DNA of 64,000 bases from Poriferisodalis sp964484385 (GCA_964484385.1 CAZAFV010000003.1:31115-95114); one strand, 5' to 3'; positions 34,308 to 43,477 are shown, counted from the first letter of the stretch. Numbers and translations are program-made. Notes: generated from the letters alone by a model not told the origin.

Positions 34308-35657
34308 ATGACCTCAGCGGCACTGACGGCAGTACACGCACCGGCGCTGAGGAGGCAGTCGCTCGGCACGCTTCGATACCGCGATCCATCGCACGCGGAC
34401 CTCCCGCACGTTGTGAGTTTCTCGGGCGGGCGCTCGTCTGCTGCCTTGGTGTTCATGGCAGCCGAAGAAGGCCTGCTGCGCCCAGAGCGGCGTGATGTGG
34501 TGCTATTCGCCAACACCTCGGCAGAGCATCCAGGTACCTACGAGTTCGCGGCCGAGTGCACGTCGAGGCTTGAACGCGAGTTCGGACTGCCGTGCTTCTG
34601 GTTCGAGTTCTGCACGGTCGAAGACGCCTGGCGCGGTGACTATCACCGAAAGGCCGCTTACCGGCTCGTCAAGCCGGTACCGCTCGAAGACGACCCTGAC
34701 GGGTTTCGCTCGCGGGGTGAGCTCTTTGAAGAGATGGTGTCACTACAAGGCATGCTGCCGAACCCGCACTCTCGGACCTGCACAGCAAAGCTGAAGTTGT
34801 ACCCGTCTCATGAGTTGCTCGGAGAGTGGCTGGGAGGTACCGCTGGGCCAGCGCATGCTGGCCATCACTGGTCTGACCATGAGTGCGTTTCACCCGAATG
34901 TCAACCGTTGTCGGACACGGCCCGCACCAACACCAGTTCGGGACTGGTGGATCCTGAACGGGTTGCGCAGCGCTATGTGCGCAACGGCGGCACGGCGTCG
35001 CTTGAATCAGTTCGGCAGCGAGCGGCGTTTCTCGCTACTCACCCGCCCTCCCGGCGTCATCAGCGTTGGGCGGACTTCACCTCTGTCCCGATTCCTCTGG
35101 CGCCCGACGGTGCCAAGCCCGCGCCAATGCGGGGGCCAGATGCAGCTCAGCATGTGCGGCTGCTGGGTCTGCGCGCTGACGAGCCCAGTCGTGTATCCCG
35201 CGTGCTGTCGAGGACGCTTTATGCCGAAGGCGCCACCACTGCAGCCTGCACTGTCAAGACGCAGCCGCCCGGCGAGCGACCGTACTTCCCGCTGCACGAC
35301 AGCGGATTTGGAGCAGGCGACGTCGCTGCGTTCTGGGCGGAGCGCGATTTTGACTTGGATATTCCACCGGGTGCCGGAAACTGCGTCTTCTGCTTCATGA
35401 AGGGAACACGCCAACTGGCTGAGTTGGCGACGATTGGGGATCCACGGCGCCTGCTCGACACGCCGACCGATGTTGACTGGTGGGCAGACTTCGAGCGGCG
35501 CCACGCACGAGTCATTCCTCGCCGCGGCGGTGGCGGCACGTCGAGGTTCGGGTTCTTCGGCGTCAACAGGGCATCTTTCCAAGAGGTGGCGCTTGGCCGT
35601 CCGCCGGAGGATGATCGCTACGCCAACGGCACGCCAGCGTGTGATTGCACCGACTGA
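34308..35657 (+). CDS. PAPS-reductase-like PP-loop protein (N-type ATP pyrophosphatase)
   Basis: Protein of 449 residues. The PP-loop is VVSFSGGRSSAALVF (35-49), followed by VVLFANTSAEHPGTYEF and PHSRTCTAKLKLYP (153-166). An insert holds HAGHHWSDHECVSPEC (183-198), and further Cys lie at CVFC (359-362) and CDC (445-447), a plausible Fe-S or zinc set. Relatives include phage PAPS-reductase-domain proteins and, more distantly, DndC of the DNA phosphorothioation system. CysH activity in sulfate assimilation is unlikely, because no sulfate genes are near. ATG 34308 has GGAG upstream. First gene of a four-gene operon. Confidence 0.8.
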   Translation: MTSAALTAVHAPALRRQSLGTLRYRDPSHADLPHVVSFSGGRSSAALVFMAAEEGLLRPERRDVVLFANTSAEHPGTYEFAAECTSRLEREFGLPCFWFEFCTVEDAWRGDYHRKAAYRLVKPVPLEDDPDGFRSRGELFEEMVSLQGMLPNPHSRTCTAKLKLYPSHELLGEWLGGTAGPAHAGHHWSDHECVSPECQPLSDTARTNTSSGLVDPERVAQRYVRNGGTASLESVRQRAAFLATHPPSRRHQRWADFTSVPIPLAPDGAKPAPMRGPDAAQHVRLLGLRADEPSRVSRVLSRTLYAEGATTAACTVKTQPPGERPYFPLHDSGFGAGDVAAFWAERDFDLDIPPGAGNCVFCFMKGTRQLAELATIGDPRRLLDTPTDVDWWADFERRHARVIPRRGGGGTSRFGFFGVNRASFQEVALGRPPEDDRYANGTPACDCTD

Positions 35658-35668
35658 GGGATCGCACT

Positions 35669-37717
35669 ATGGGACTAGAGCGCGCTGATCTGTACTTCGG
35701 GCGCACCCATGCGCCGTGCGGATTCACTAGTGGGGTTGTCGCGCAGTTTGACGGCTCCGCTGAGCCTGTAGTGCGCGAGCTGTTGCAAAACAGCCTTGAT
35801 GCGGCGCATCAGGCCGGTCGCGCCGCGCAAGTGCGGTTTCGCATCACGGAAGTTCCTCGGCGCATGATCCCGGGCTGGGATGCGTACGAGCACGCATTCG
35901 AGAGAGCTCTCGAGGCTCGTCATCAGTGGCACGGGGGCTCACCGTCGCACGACGAGAAGATGGTCATCGAGCGGATTGAGCGCGCTCGCAGCGAGGTGGA
36001 GATCCCCCTGCTGCTGTGCGTGGACAATGGCATCGGCCTTAACGGGCACCGCATGGATGCGTTGCTCACGCCGGGCAACACCAGCAAGGGCGAACAAGGT
36101 GCCGGTTCATTTGGTCTAGGCCATCACGCAGCGTTCGGCGCGTCCAACCTGCGCTACGTGCTCTATGCAGCCAGGTATCGAGACGATCCCGACGACAGCT
36201 TGAGGACGATTGCATCGGGCCATACCATTCTCGCCAGCCATCGCGACCCGGATGAACCTGGGCACGAGCTAGCGGCCGACGGTTACTGGTTTCGCCTCGG
36301 CCAAGGTGAAATGGCATTCGACGGCAGTCACACCAGCTACCCACGGAACCCGCCGGATCTGCTCGCTCAGCAGCTGGATGACGTCGTTGACACCGGCACT
36401 GTGGTGTGCATTGTCGGCTTCAACGATTTCTATAGAGACGACGACGACCCCACCACGGCCGAGTCGATTTGCCGTGTCGCAGCTGCCAATTTCTCGGACG
36501 CCGTCCACGCAGGTCGGCTACACGTAGTCGTGGAGGATGAGCAGCAGGGATCTGTGGCAGAAGTGACTGCAGACACGCTCGGACCGATCTTGGGCCCGAT
36601 AGCAGGCCAGCGTCGAGCACTCAAACAAGGACAGATCAATGGCTCGCGCGCTCATGCAGCATGGCGAACAATTGAGGACGGGACACGCGTCGGGGCGACG
36701 GACGGCACCTTGGTGCGCTGGCGTTCGGTCGAGGGCGAGGAACGCTCCGCGACCCAAGTCCATGTCTTCCGCAAAGGAATGTGGATCACCTCAAGCGCGC
36801 CTGGCCTCAATGCCTCGGACTTTTCCAACGTGTACGCCTTTGACGCTGTGCTCTCGCTGGACACGGGATCGCTAGAGCATCTGGTGCGTAGCGCGGAGGG
36901 CCCTGAGCACAGGGGTATCGACCGGCGCCGTCTGAGCAACGCCGAGAAAGCGAAGTTACGCGAGCTCGTGTCAGGAATTGCGGAGCAACTTCGCCTAGCG
37001 GTGGGCAAGCGTCGCGACCTGACAGAGTTCACGCCCCCGGGGTTTGCCACCGTCGAGGGACAGCAAGTCAGGGCCGCTGAGACGGTCAAGCGTCCACGGC
37101 TTCCTGCGGGAGGCGGAAGCGGTGAGACTGACGTCTCACGGGGTGAGAGAGAAACTGGAGGTGGTAAGGCATCCCCGAGGCGTGCCGGACAGCCCCAACG
37201 GGGCACAACCCCGCGCTACCGATCATCGCTGAGGGCTGGCGGTCAAGCCGATGTCGTCGAAGCTCTGATCGCGTATGACGAGGAGGTCTCCGCTGGTAGC
37301 AAAATCGGGGTTCGACTTCGCGTCGCCTCGGGGTCGGATGGAACATGCGACAATCCGCTGCCAGACAATTGGCTGCGACTCCGGCGCGTTGTTGATGAGT
37401 CAGGAAACAGTTCGAGAGCGTCGAGTACTGGGGGCGATTTCGAGCTGGCACTTCCGGCGGTCTCGGGGGAGCGATTGCTGACAGTTCATTTGGCCGAAGC
37501 GGTATCGCAGCCTGGTTTGCTGGAAGTCGACATCGTCAAGCGAATACCGCCGAAGGAGAAGACTCAGCCGGCTAGCGAAACCGATCCGGGCGAATCCGAT
37601 GGCATGGCCAGATCAGCAGACGGGCTGGTTGGGGATGCAAGCGACTTGGCTGACCAGGTTGCATCCCAAACGGATGCCGTTGTTTCGCACGCCGATGCGG
37701 CGAGCCCAAGCCGGTGA
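35669..37717 (+). CDS. GHKL-type (Hsp90/MutL/MORC-like) ATPase
   Basis: Protein of 682 residues. The N-terminal Bergerat fold has VVRELLQNSLDAAHQ (E37, N41), LLCVDNGIGLNG (D119, G121, G123) and GAGSFGLGHHAAFGASN (145-160). A middle domain follows. After a low-complexity Arg/Gly/Ser-rich stretch (about 475-525) comes a beta-rich C-terminal domain (about 530-630) and an acidic Ala/Asp-rich tail. GHKL ATPases of this type act as DNA-binding or conformational clamps. ATG 35669 with GAGGG upstream, 11 bases after the PP-loop stop. Its stop overlaps the next start (GTGA). Confidence 0.85.
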   Translation: MGLERADLYFGRTHAPCGFTSGVVAQFDGSAEPVVRELLQNSLDAAHQAGRAAQVRFRITEVPRRMIPGWDAYEHAFERALEARHQWHGGSPSHDEKMVIERIERARSEVEIPLLLCVDNGIGLNGHRMDALLTPGNTSKGEQGAGSFGLGHHAAFGASNLRYVLYAARYRDDPDDSLRTIASGHTILASHRDPDEPGHELAADGYWFRLGQGEMAFDGSHTSYPRNPPDLLAQQLDDVVDTGTVVCIVGFNDFYRDDDDPTTAESICRVAAANFSDAVHAGRLHVVVEDEQQGSVAEVTADTLGPILGPIAGQRRALKQGQINGSRAHAAWRTIEDGTRVGATDGTLVRWRSVEGEERSATQVHVFRKGMWITSSAPGLNASDFSNVYAFDAVLSLDTGSLEHLVRSAEGPEHRGIDRRRLSNAEKAKLRELVSGIAEQLRLAVGKRRDLTEFTPPGFATVEGQQVRAAETVKRPRLPAGGGSGETDVSRGERETGGGKASPRRAGQPQRGTTPRYRSSLRAGGQADVVEALIAYDEEVSAGSKIGVRLRVASGSDGTCDNPLPDNWLRLRRVVDESGNSSRASSTGGDFELALPAVSGERLLTVHLAEAVSQPGLLEVDIVKRIPPKEKTQPASETDPGESDGMARSADGLVGDASDLADQVASQTDAVVSHADAASPSR

Positions 37718-38508
37718 CAGAAGCGCCTTTTCCCATCTTGGCCGCTGACGGCTCGCGCCTCGACTGGCTCAGCGCGAGGTACGCGACGAAGGTGACGCTT
37801 AGAGATCGCCAAGCTGACATCAACCACGTCCTGACGGATGCGCCGATTCTTGAGGCCCTGATTGAGACGGGCGAAGCAGAGTGGGTGACTGAGTTCAGAT
37901 GCCCACGCACCCTGCTGAGTCGCCAAACGCGGACGAACTCGCCTCAGCAGAGAATGACGTGGACACACGACGAGGCGGTTGGCGAGACATTCCTGTTGCC
38001 CGGCCTGGTAGCGGCGCGCGAATTGCGCTTGGACACCTCCGATCTCAATCCATTCGCATGGACGGCTGGCAGCACGGTGTCGGTGCCCGGAGGATGGTGG
38101 CTGGCTCGCGGCGAGGCCTATCGAGTGACGCCACTTGTGGCCTCACTTGTGAGATTCCGGCGCGACAACGATTGTCGTCTCGAGCCGGGCCAGATGTCGA
38201 TCTCCGAAGACAGCGACGCATCCACGCCATGCTTCGTAGTACGGCTCGCGGCGGACCTGTATGACCATCGTTACCGTGACCGTGACATCTGGATGGCTGG
38301 GCTGATCGCAGCTTGTGCTCGGTTGCCGGGCAGCACGATGGGCCCAGAGCGAGATAACTGGGATCACCCGATGGCGCAAGAATTGCGCGAGCGGCTTGAG
38401 GACGCTGGTATCGAGACGTGGGACAACCTGGAGGGGTTCGACCCAGCACGTATGGCAACGCTGCTGGAGCGCTTCCATGTCGACCTCGATGAGGACGACG
38501 AGGAATGA
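37714..38508 (+). CDS. Unrecognised protein, third gene of the PP-loop/GHKL operon
   Basis: Protein of 264 residues with no family I recognise. It starts at a GTG in a GTGA overlap with the ATPase gene and ends in an ATGA overlap with the next, so it is coupled to both. Features are a Trp-rich middle (PGGWWLARGEAYRVTPL), a likely beta-rich core, TPCFVVRLAADLYDHRYRDR, and an acidic C-terminus ending DLDEDDEE. No signal, membrane segment or catalytic motif is obvious. Translational coupling suggests a complex with the ATPase. Confidence 0.8.
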   Translation: MTEAPFPILAADGSRLDWLSARYATKVTLRDRQADINHVLTDAPILEALIETGEAEWVTEFRCPRTLLSRQTRTNSPQQRMTWTHDEAVGETFLLPGLVAARELRLDTSDLNPFAWTAGSTVSVPGGWWLARGEAYRVTPLVASLVRFRRDNDCRLEPGQMSISEDSDASTPCFVVRLAADLYDHRYRDRDIWMAGLIAACARLPGSTMGPERDNWDHPMAQELRERLEDAGIETWDNLEGFDPARMATLLERFHVDLDEDDEE

Positions 38509-39428
38509 GCACCACTGGACTCGCGGGGATTATCGATCCCGGCCGTTTCGAGGATTGGCAGCAGCAACTGATCTATGAGCAGAGGCTGTTTCGCAACCAA
38601 GACAACGACGCGGTGCGAGATGCTCAACAGCGCGTTGCGCAAGAACAGAAGGCCCTAGCGGACGCAATCGACGCCGGACCGAACGCGGCCTTCACGTATC
38701 TTCTGAGGAGACTCGGAGTCAGCGAGGCGGAGATCGGCGCAGACACCATCCCATTGCTTCCGAAGCCACTGACGGTCGCGGAGATGCGCAGCATGCCTGC
38801 CTTCGCTGAAGAGCAGGTCGCAGTTCGACTCCACCAGAGCGTCTCCCCGGCTCAGGCCGCCGATCCGGCCTTTTGGACTCTGTGTCACGCCTTCTGGATA
38901 CGGTCGTACTTGTTCGGCGGTGACTTGGGAGCGGTCTTCTTCGACGGACCCAAGGCCGACAATGACGAAGCACGCACACGTAACTTTTTGCGTCGTACAG
39001 GTGGGCTACGCCGTGTACGCGGAAACGTTTCACCGCTGACGGACTGCCCGATTTCGACGGCTTGGTGGCGTTATCGCATAGCGCTTGAAGCGAGTGAGGA
39101 GGCCACACGCCACGGTGATCGACTCACAGCGACCGACGCCCACGAAGCGCTTCGGCAACCGACCGTTTGGGAGAACCTGGCCCTATGGTCCATTAGGCGC
39201 GTTACGTCGCTATCCGCCCCTCGCTCTCGCGCCGCGGTCATAGCTGTGTTGGTACGTCAAGAGCAGGTTCCAAGCGGGGCGCAGGCGACTCATCGGATAC
39301 AGAGCATGATGCGATCAGTGGCGCGCATCGGCCATACCCATAGCTACTTCGATGTCTCCTGGCCAGAGCTCCTTGCCGCGGCAGAGGCGGGGATAACGGA
39401 GTCAGGAAGCAACGCAACGAGTGAATAG
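38505..39428 (+). CDS. Unrecognised protein, fourth gene of the operon (DUF6339-like pattern, weak)
   Basis: Protein of 307 residues starting in the ATGA overlap. An N-terminal helical, possibly coiled region (QQRVAQEQKALADAI) precedes a central block with DPAFWTLCHAFWIRSYLFG, GPKADNDEARTRNFLRRTGG and ISTAWWRYRIALEASEEA. A helical C-terminus follows. Aromatic-rich helices with WW recall DUF6339-type proteins seen in defence regions, from memory and not verified. Function unknown. It closes the operon; 146 bases separate it from the next gene. Confidence 0.75.
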   Translation: MSTTGLAGIIDPGRFEDWQQQLIYEQRLFRNQDNDAVRDAQQRVAQEQKALADAIDAGPNAAFTYLLRRLGVSEAEIGADTIPLLPKPLTVAEMRSMPAFAEEQVAVRLHQSVSPAQAADPAFWTLCHAFWIRSYLFGGDLGAVFFDGPKADNDEARTRNFLRRTGGLRRVRGNVSPLTDCPISTAWWRYRIALEASEEATRHGDRLTATDAHEALRQPTVWENLALWSIRRVTSLSAPRSRAAVIAVLVRQEQVPSGAQATHRIQSMMRSVARIGHTHSYFDVSWPELLAAAEAGITESGSNATSE

Positions 39429-39574
39429 GGCGGGGTTTCCGATTGACGTAGGGCCTGGCTCTACATCCAGCTGTCAATTGGGGCGGGGCCGCGATAATGG
39501 AGGCAGGGATGCAGAGGGGTCGAAGTAGGTTCGCCGCGTCTGCCGCCGAAGGCAGCCGCAACTGAGGAGACATC

Positions 39575-39934
39575 ATGGGATTCACCTACACCGACGTCAA
39601 GGTATGCAGCCCTGCCGAGCCTGAGCGCTCCTGGGAGGGGCGTTTTCTTGTGGATACCGGATCGACCGACACGCTGGTGCCACGAGATCGTCTGGAGGAG
39701 TTGGGCCTACGGCCCTACGGGAGCGATTCCTACGAGTTGGCCGACGGCAGCAGCCAGACCGCCGAGTTCACTGGGGCGCGGCTTGAATTCATGGACTCGG
39801 ATGCCTTTGTGCGCGTGGTGTACGGGCCGCCGGGCTGCGAGCCGCTGCTGGGTGTGCTGGCGCTGGAGTCGGCTCGCTTCGAGGTGGATCCCGTCAGCCA
39901 AGAGATCAGACGCGCCAAGCGGCTTCGCCTCTGA
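39575..39934 (+). CDS. Retropepsin-like aspartic protease-domain protein
   Basis: Single-domain protein of 119 residues. FLVDTGSTDTLVPRDRLEELG has the DTGS catalytic motif, a short flap follows, and LLGVLALESARFEVDP is the second psi-loop. Such one-domain clan AA proteins would dimerise to be active. Related small proteins are sometimes found near toxin modules. A strong GAGGAG site precedes the ATG, and GATAAT at 39493-39498 is a possible -10 element. Its substrate is unknown. Confidence 0.75.
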   Translation: MGFTYTDVKVCSPAEPERSWEGRFLVDTGSTDTLVPRDRLEELGLRPYGSDSYELADGSSQTAEFTGARLEFMDSDAFVRVVYGPPGCEPLLGVLALESARFEVDPVSQEIRRAKRLRL

Positions 39935-40108
39935 GGCGCCCTGCACCACGTGACTGCACGACGGCCGGTACCGGACTGCCCTGGGTACGGCTGGCGGGCC
40001 AACAGGCTTCATGGCCGCTGGCCGGCGATGGGTGGCTACTGTCATGCGAGCGTCGCCGGAGCCCGGCGGCTTGCGGCGAGCGCCGCATCTGAGCGAAGCG
40101 AGGGAATC

Positions 40109-40750
40109 ATGGAACTTGGCGAGGCAGCACTGACGTCGATGACGACGCGGTACTTCACGAAGGATCCGGTGTCAGACGAGACGCTGGAGCAGGCGTTCGA
40201 CTACGCCCGGCATGCACCGCAGGGCGGCAACCGCCAGCCGGTGCGCTTCATCGTGGTGCGCGACGAGGCGAAGAAGCAGCAGCTGCAGGAGTGGTACCTG
40301 GAGCCGTGGAAGGCCTACCTGGGCATGGCTCGCAGCGGCGACATCGAGATCGTCGGCGACAAGGCGAAGCGGCTGCTCGACAGCGCCGACTACTTCGCTG
40401 AGCACTTCGCCGAGGTGCCGGTGATCGTGGTGGCCTGCGGGTACATCGACGGTGTCCATCCCACCGACACCGAGCTGGGCCGGCTCAGCGTCGTGGGCGG
40501 CGGCTCGATCTACCCCGCCGTGCAGAACTTCCTGCTCGGCTGCCGGGAGGCCGGCCTGGGCACTGCGCTCACCACCCTGCTGTGCATGTACGAGCCACAG
40601 GTCGCCGAGATGCTCGACATTCCCGAAGGCGTGGCCACGGCCGCCCACATCGCCGTCGGCTACCGGTCGACGCCGTTCCCGCGCAAGCTCGACCGGCTGC
40701 CGCTGTCGGAGATCGTCTTCGACGAGACCTGGGGCAACGCCACCTACTAG
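40109..40750 (+). CDS. Nitroreductase family protein
   Basis: FMN-binding nitroreductase fold of 213 residues. It shows TRYFTKDPVSDETLEQAF at the N-terminus, PQGGNRQPVRFIVVRDE for FMN, and SIYPAVQNFLLGCREAGLGTALTT in the second half. Members reduce nitro compounds, quinones or other acceptors with NAD(P)H. ATG 40109 with GAGGGA just upstream is the start; the longer upstream frame is not protein-like. The next gene begins six bases after its stop. Confidence 0.85.
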   Translation: MELGEAALTSMTTRYFTKDPVSDETLEQAFDYARHAPQGGNRQPVRFIVVRDEAKKQQLQEWYLEPWKAYLGMARSGDIEIVGDKAKRLLDSADYFAEHFAEVPVIVVACGYIDGVHPTDTELGRLSVVGGGSIYPAVQNFLLGCREAGLGTALTTLLCMYEPQVAEMLDIPEGVATAAHIAVGYRSTPFPRKLDRLPLSEIVFDETWGNATY

Positions 40751-40755
40751 CTGCC

Positions 40756-42111
40756 ATGACTGAGCCGGGCGATCCACCGGCCGTCGATCCGACTGTCGCG
40801 CACGTTGCTCTGCAAGCGGAAGCTGAGGTGCTTCGGGCGGCGGGCCTCTCCGCTGACGAGGCGCTGCTTGTCGCGGCACGACGGTTGGCTGCCACCGATC
40901 CAGCGGTGCGCGCTCTCGCCCGGGAGCGTTTCGGACGCCTGTGGGATGAACCCGAATCGACGCACGCCGTTGCTGAGGCCACCTCAAGCGCGACTGTCGC
41001 CGAACCGGGGTCATTCGTCGCTGAGCGCGGCGCCAGGCGACGCGGGTTCTTGATCATGGCGGCGTTCGCCGTCGCGGCAGCGATTGCGGTGCGCCTGCCC
41101 GAGGCATTCGGATTCAGCCTGACTGACTCCGATGACGCCAGCTTCTATGCGCGCAACTTCAGCCTGCTCGTGTTGCCGGCGCTGGCGGGCTGGTTCGTGT
41201 GGCTGAAGCGGCCGCCGTACTGGGTGACGGCCGTGATCGGCGCGGTCGTCACCGGCTCGGCAGCGGTCATCAACGCCTACCCGTTCGACGACAACAGCTC
41301 CACGTTCGTGCTCGCCGCGCTGCACCTGCCGGTGCTGCTCTGGCTGGTCATCGGCCTCGCTCGGACCGGAGAGCGCTGGAGGCTGGCCGGCCCGCGCATG
41401 GACTACGTGCGCTTCACAGGCGAGTGGATTGTGTACGGCGTGCTGATCGCGCTGGCGGGCGCGGTGTTCAGCGCCCTCACCGTCGGCGCCTTCGTGGCCC
41501 TCGACATCGACACGAGATGGATGACCGAGTGGGTGATGGTGGCCGGGTCGGCCGGCGCCGTTGTTGTCACCGCCTGGCTCGTCGAATTCTGGGCGGGTGC
41601 CGTCTCGAGATTCGCCTCGATGCTGGCGTACATCTTCACGCCCCTGTTCGCAGCGATGCTGGTTGTCTTTCTCGTGGCGGTGCCGGCAACGGGCCGGAGC
41701 ATCGAGGCCGACCGAGAGGCGCTCATCCTGTTCAACGTATTGCTGGGTTTCGTGGTCGGTTTGCTGCTGTTCTGCGGTGCCGCGAGGCGCCCAGGCGATC
41801 GGCCGGGATTCTTCGACTGTGCTGCCACGGTGCTCGCCGCTGCGGGGCTGCTCACCAGTGTCTTGACGCTGGTTGCCGTCGTCGGGCGCATCGCGGACTT
41901 CGGCTGGAGCCCGAACCGAGCGGCGATTGCCGGCATCAACGCCATCTTCCTGGTGAACCTGGCCGGGAGCGTGTGGCTGTATCTGGAGCTGTGGCGCCGG
42001 CGGCGCCCCTTCGGCGACATTGTTCGCTGGCAGACCGCCCACTTCGGCATCTACGCCGCCTGGGCTGCGCTCGTGGTGGTGGCCTTCCCGCCGATCTTCG
42101 GCTTCGCATGA
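40756..42111 (+). CDS. Multi-pass membrane protein of unknown function
   Basis: Protein of 451 residues. A soluble N-terminus of about 95 residues contains a helical repeat-like stretch (AEVLRAAGLSADEALLVAARRL) resembling permease-prefix domains. About ten hydrophobic segments follow, from IMAAFAVAAAIAV to the C-terminus. It resembles DUF4153-type proteins in general layout, but no diagnostic motif is certain. Only six bases after the nitroreductase stop, so probably cotranscribed. Confidence 0.7.
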   Translation: MTEPGDPPAVDPTVAHVALQAEAEVLRAAGLSADEALLVAARRLAATDPAVRALARERFGRLWDEPESTHAVAEATSSATVAEPGSFVAERGARRRGFLIMAAFAVAAAIAVRLPEAFGFSLTDSDDASFYARNFSLLVLPALAGWFVWLKRPPYWVTAVIGAVVTGSAAVINAYPFDDNSSTFVLAALHLPVLLWLVIGLARTGERWRLAGPRMDYVRFTGEWIVYGVLIALAGAVFSALTVGAFVALDIDTRWMTEWVMVAGSAGAVVVTAWLVEFWAGAVSRFASMLAYIFTPLFAAMLVVFLVAVPATGRSIEADREALILFNVLLGFVVGLLLFCGAARRPGDRPGFFDCAATVLAAAGLLTSVLTLVAVVGRIADFGWSPNRAAIAGINAIFLVNLAGSVWLYLELWRRRRPFGDIVRWQTAHFGIYAAWAALVVVAFPPIFGFA

Positions 42112-42266
42112 GCCAAGCCCCGTTCGCGGCGGCCAGCCGATCTGTCGGCACGTTCGCCGAGTTCTGCAGCGGCGAACGACTGGGGCCGCGCAAGCTCTAG
42201 CGTTCTCGGCTGACTGGGTCGGCTGGTCATGAGGCGCGCGAAGGCGCTGGAGGCGGGGAGCACGAC

Positions 42267-43079
42267 ATGGCGATGACTGACGAGCAGCGGCGTGAGGCAG
42301 CTGCGGCGCTGCTGCATGCCGAGAACACCCGCGAGTGGATCGACCCGATCACCGACACCTACCCGGGCGCTGACAACGACGACGCGTATGCCATCGGCCA
42401 GTACGTCACCGACGCCAAGGTGGCAGCCGGCCGCGTCATCAAGGGGTACAAGGTCGGGCTCACGTCCAAGGCCATGCGCTCGACGTCGGGCGCCACCGAG
42501 CCCGACTACGGCACGCTGTTCGACAACTGGTTCCTCGACGAGGGCTCGATCGTGCCGGCGTCGATCCTCAACGTTCCGCTGGTGGAGATCGAGATCGTCT
42601 TCGTGCTGAAGTCCGACCTCGGCGGGCCCGACACCAACGCCATCGACGTGATGCAGGCGACCGACTTCATCCTGCCCGCCATCGAGGTGGTGGACCGGCG
42701 TTACAACCGGCGCAGCACTCAAGCCGGCGTCGCCGACAGCATCGCCGACGCCGCCTCATGCGGATTCATCATCGTGGGCGGCCGCCCCACCAAGCTCACC
42801 GACGTCGACATCCGCCACATCGGCGGTGCGCTGTATCTCAACGGCGATCTCGAAGAATCCGGCACTGCTGCCGCCGTCATGGGCAACCCGCTCAACTCGG
42901 TGGCCTGGCTGGCCCGCAAGCTCCACGAGTTCGGCGTCACCATGTCGGCCGGCCACGCCATCTTGTCGGGCTCGTTCATCCGTGCCCGCACGATCCGCCC
43001 CGGCGACGCCATCGTCGCCGACTTCGGCCCCCTCGGCCAGATCAGCTTCGGAGTGGGCTTGCCCGAAAACGAGGATTGA
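42267..43079 (+). CDS. 2-keto-4-pentenoate hydratase family (HpaH-like)
   Basis: Hydratase of 270 residues that adds water to 2-oxo-alkenoates from meta-cleavage aromatic degradation. Family signatures are IKGYKVGLTSKAMR, EPDYGTLFDNWF, VEIEIVFVLKSDL (metal-binding Glu pair), LPAIEVVDRRY and DAIVADFGPLGQISFGVG. It looks closest to 2-oxohept-3-ene-1,7-dioate hydratase (HpaH). GGGGAG precedes the ATG. Convergent with a RidA gene and a TauD-like dioxygenase gene that may belong to the same pathway. Confidence 0.85.
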   Translation: MAMTDEQRREAAAALLHAENTREWIDPITDTYPGADNDDAYAIGQYVTDAKVAAGRVIKGYKVGLTSKAMRSTSGATEPDYGTLFDNWFLDEGSIVPASILNVPLVEIEIVFVLKSDLGGPDTNAIDVMQATDFILPAIEVVDRRYNRRSTQAGVADSIADAASCGFIIVGGRPTKLTDVDIRHIGGALYLNGDLEESGTAAAVMGNPLNSVAWLARKLHEFGVTMSAGHAILSGSFIRARTIRPGDAIVADFGPLGQISFGVGLPENED

Positions 43080-43090
43080 GGCTCAGCAGC

Positions 43091-43477
43091 TCAGTCTTCG
43101 ACGTAGGCCACGAAGGTGCAGGAGATCTGCACCGGCCCGCCGCCCTCCACCTTCATGTTGTGGCGAGCGGGGCGCGATTCGGGATCGGGGAAGCGCTCCA
43201 GCCATGGGCCGTTCAGCGCCGGGCGTGACGCCGCCGGATCGGCGACGTAGAACGTCATCTTCGCCATGTCGTCCCAGGTGGCGCCGGCGCCTTCGAGCAT
43301 CTGGCCGACGTGTGTGAACAGGTTGTCGATCTGCTCTTCGAGGGTGTCGGGGACGTCGCGGCTTCCCGGGTTGGTCGGCGGCGTGATGCTGGACACCACC
43401 AGCGGCCCGATCCGCGTGGCCGCCGGAATGGGGTTCGCGTGCTGGAAGCTCTCGATCTCGATCGACGTGCGCGCCAT
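43091..43477 (-). CDS. RidA (YjgF/UK114) family protein
   Basis: Single-domain RidA-like protein of 128 residues. It has RIGPLVVSSITPPTNPG near the N-terminus, an IDNLFTHVGQMLEGAGATWDDM helix, and KMTFYVADP. RidA proteins hydrolyse reactive enamine/imine products of PLP enzymes, or act in pathway hydrolysis steps. The typical catalytic Arg (in NLPxxxRPAR) is represented by ESRPARHNMKVEG. Part of a minus-strand group with DUF1330 and a dioxygenase. Confidence 0.8.
   Translation of the reverse strand: MARTSIEIESFQHANPIPAATRIGPLVVSSITPPTNPGSRDVPDTLEEQIDNLFTHVGQMLEGAGATWDDMAKMTFYVADPAASRPALNGPWLERFPDPESRPARHNMKVEGGGPVQISCTFVAYVED

Noticed and set aside
34308..35657. CysH for sulfate assimilation
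   Set aside because: No sulfate transport, kinase or sulfite reductase genes nearby; length, insert and Cys layout differ from CysH.
34308..39428. A Dnd/Ssp phosphorothioation system
   Set aside because: No DndB, DndD, DndE, cysteine desulfurase or Ssp components are visible; only the PP-loop class is shared.
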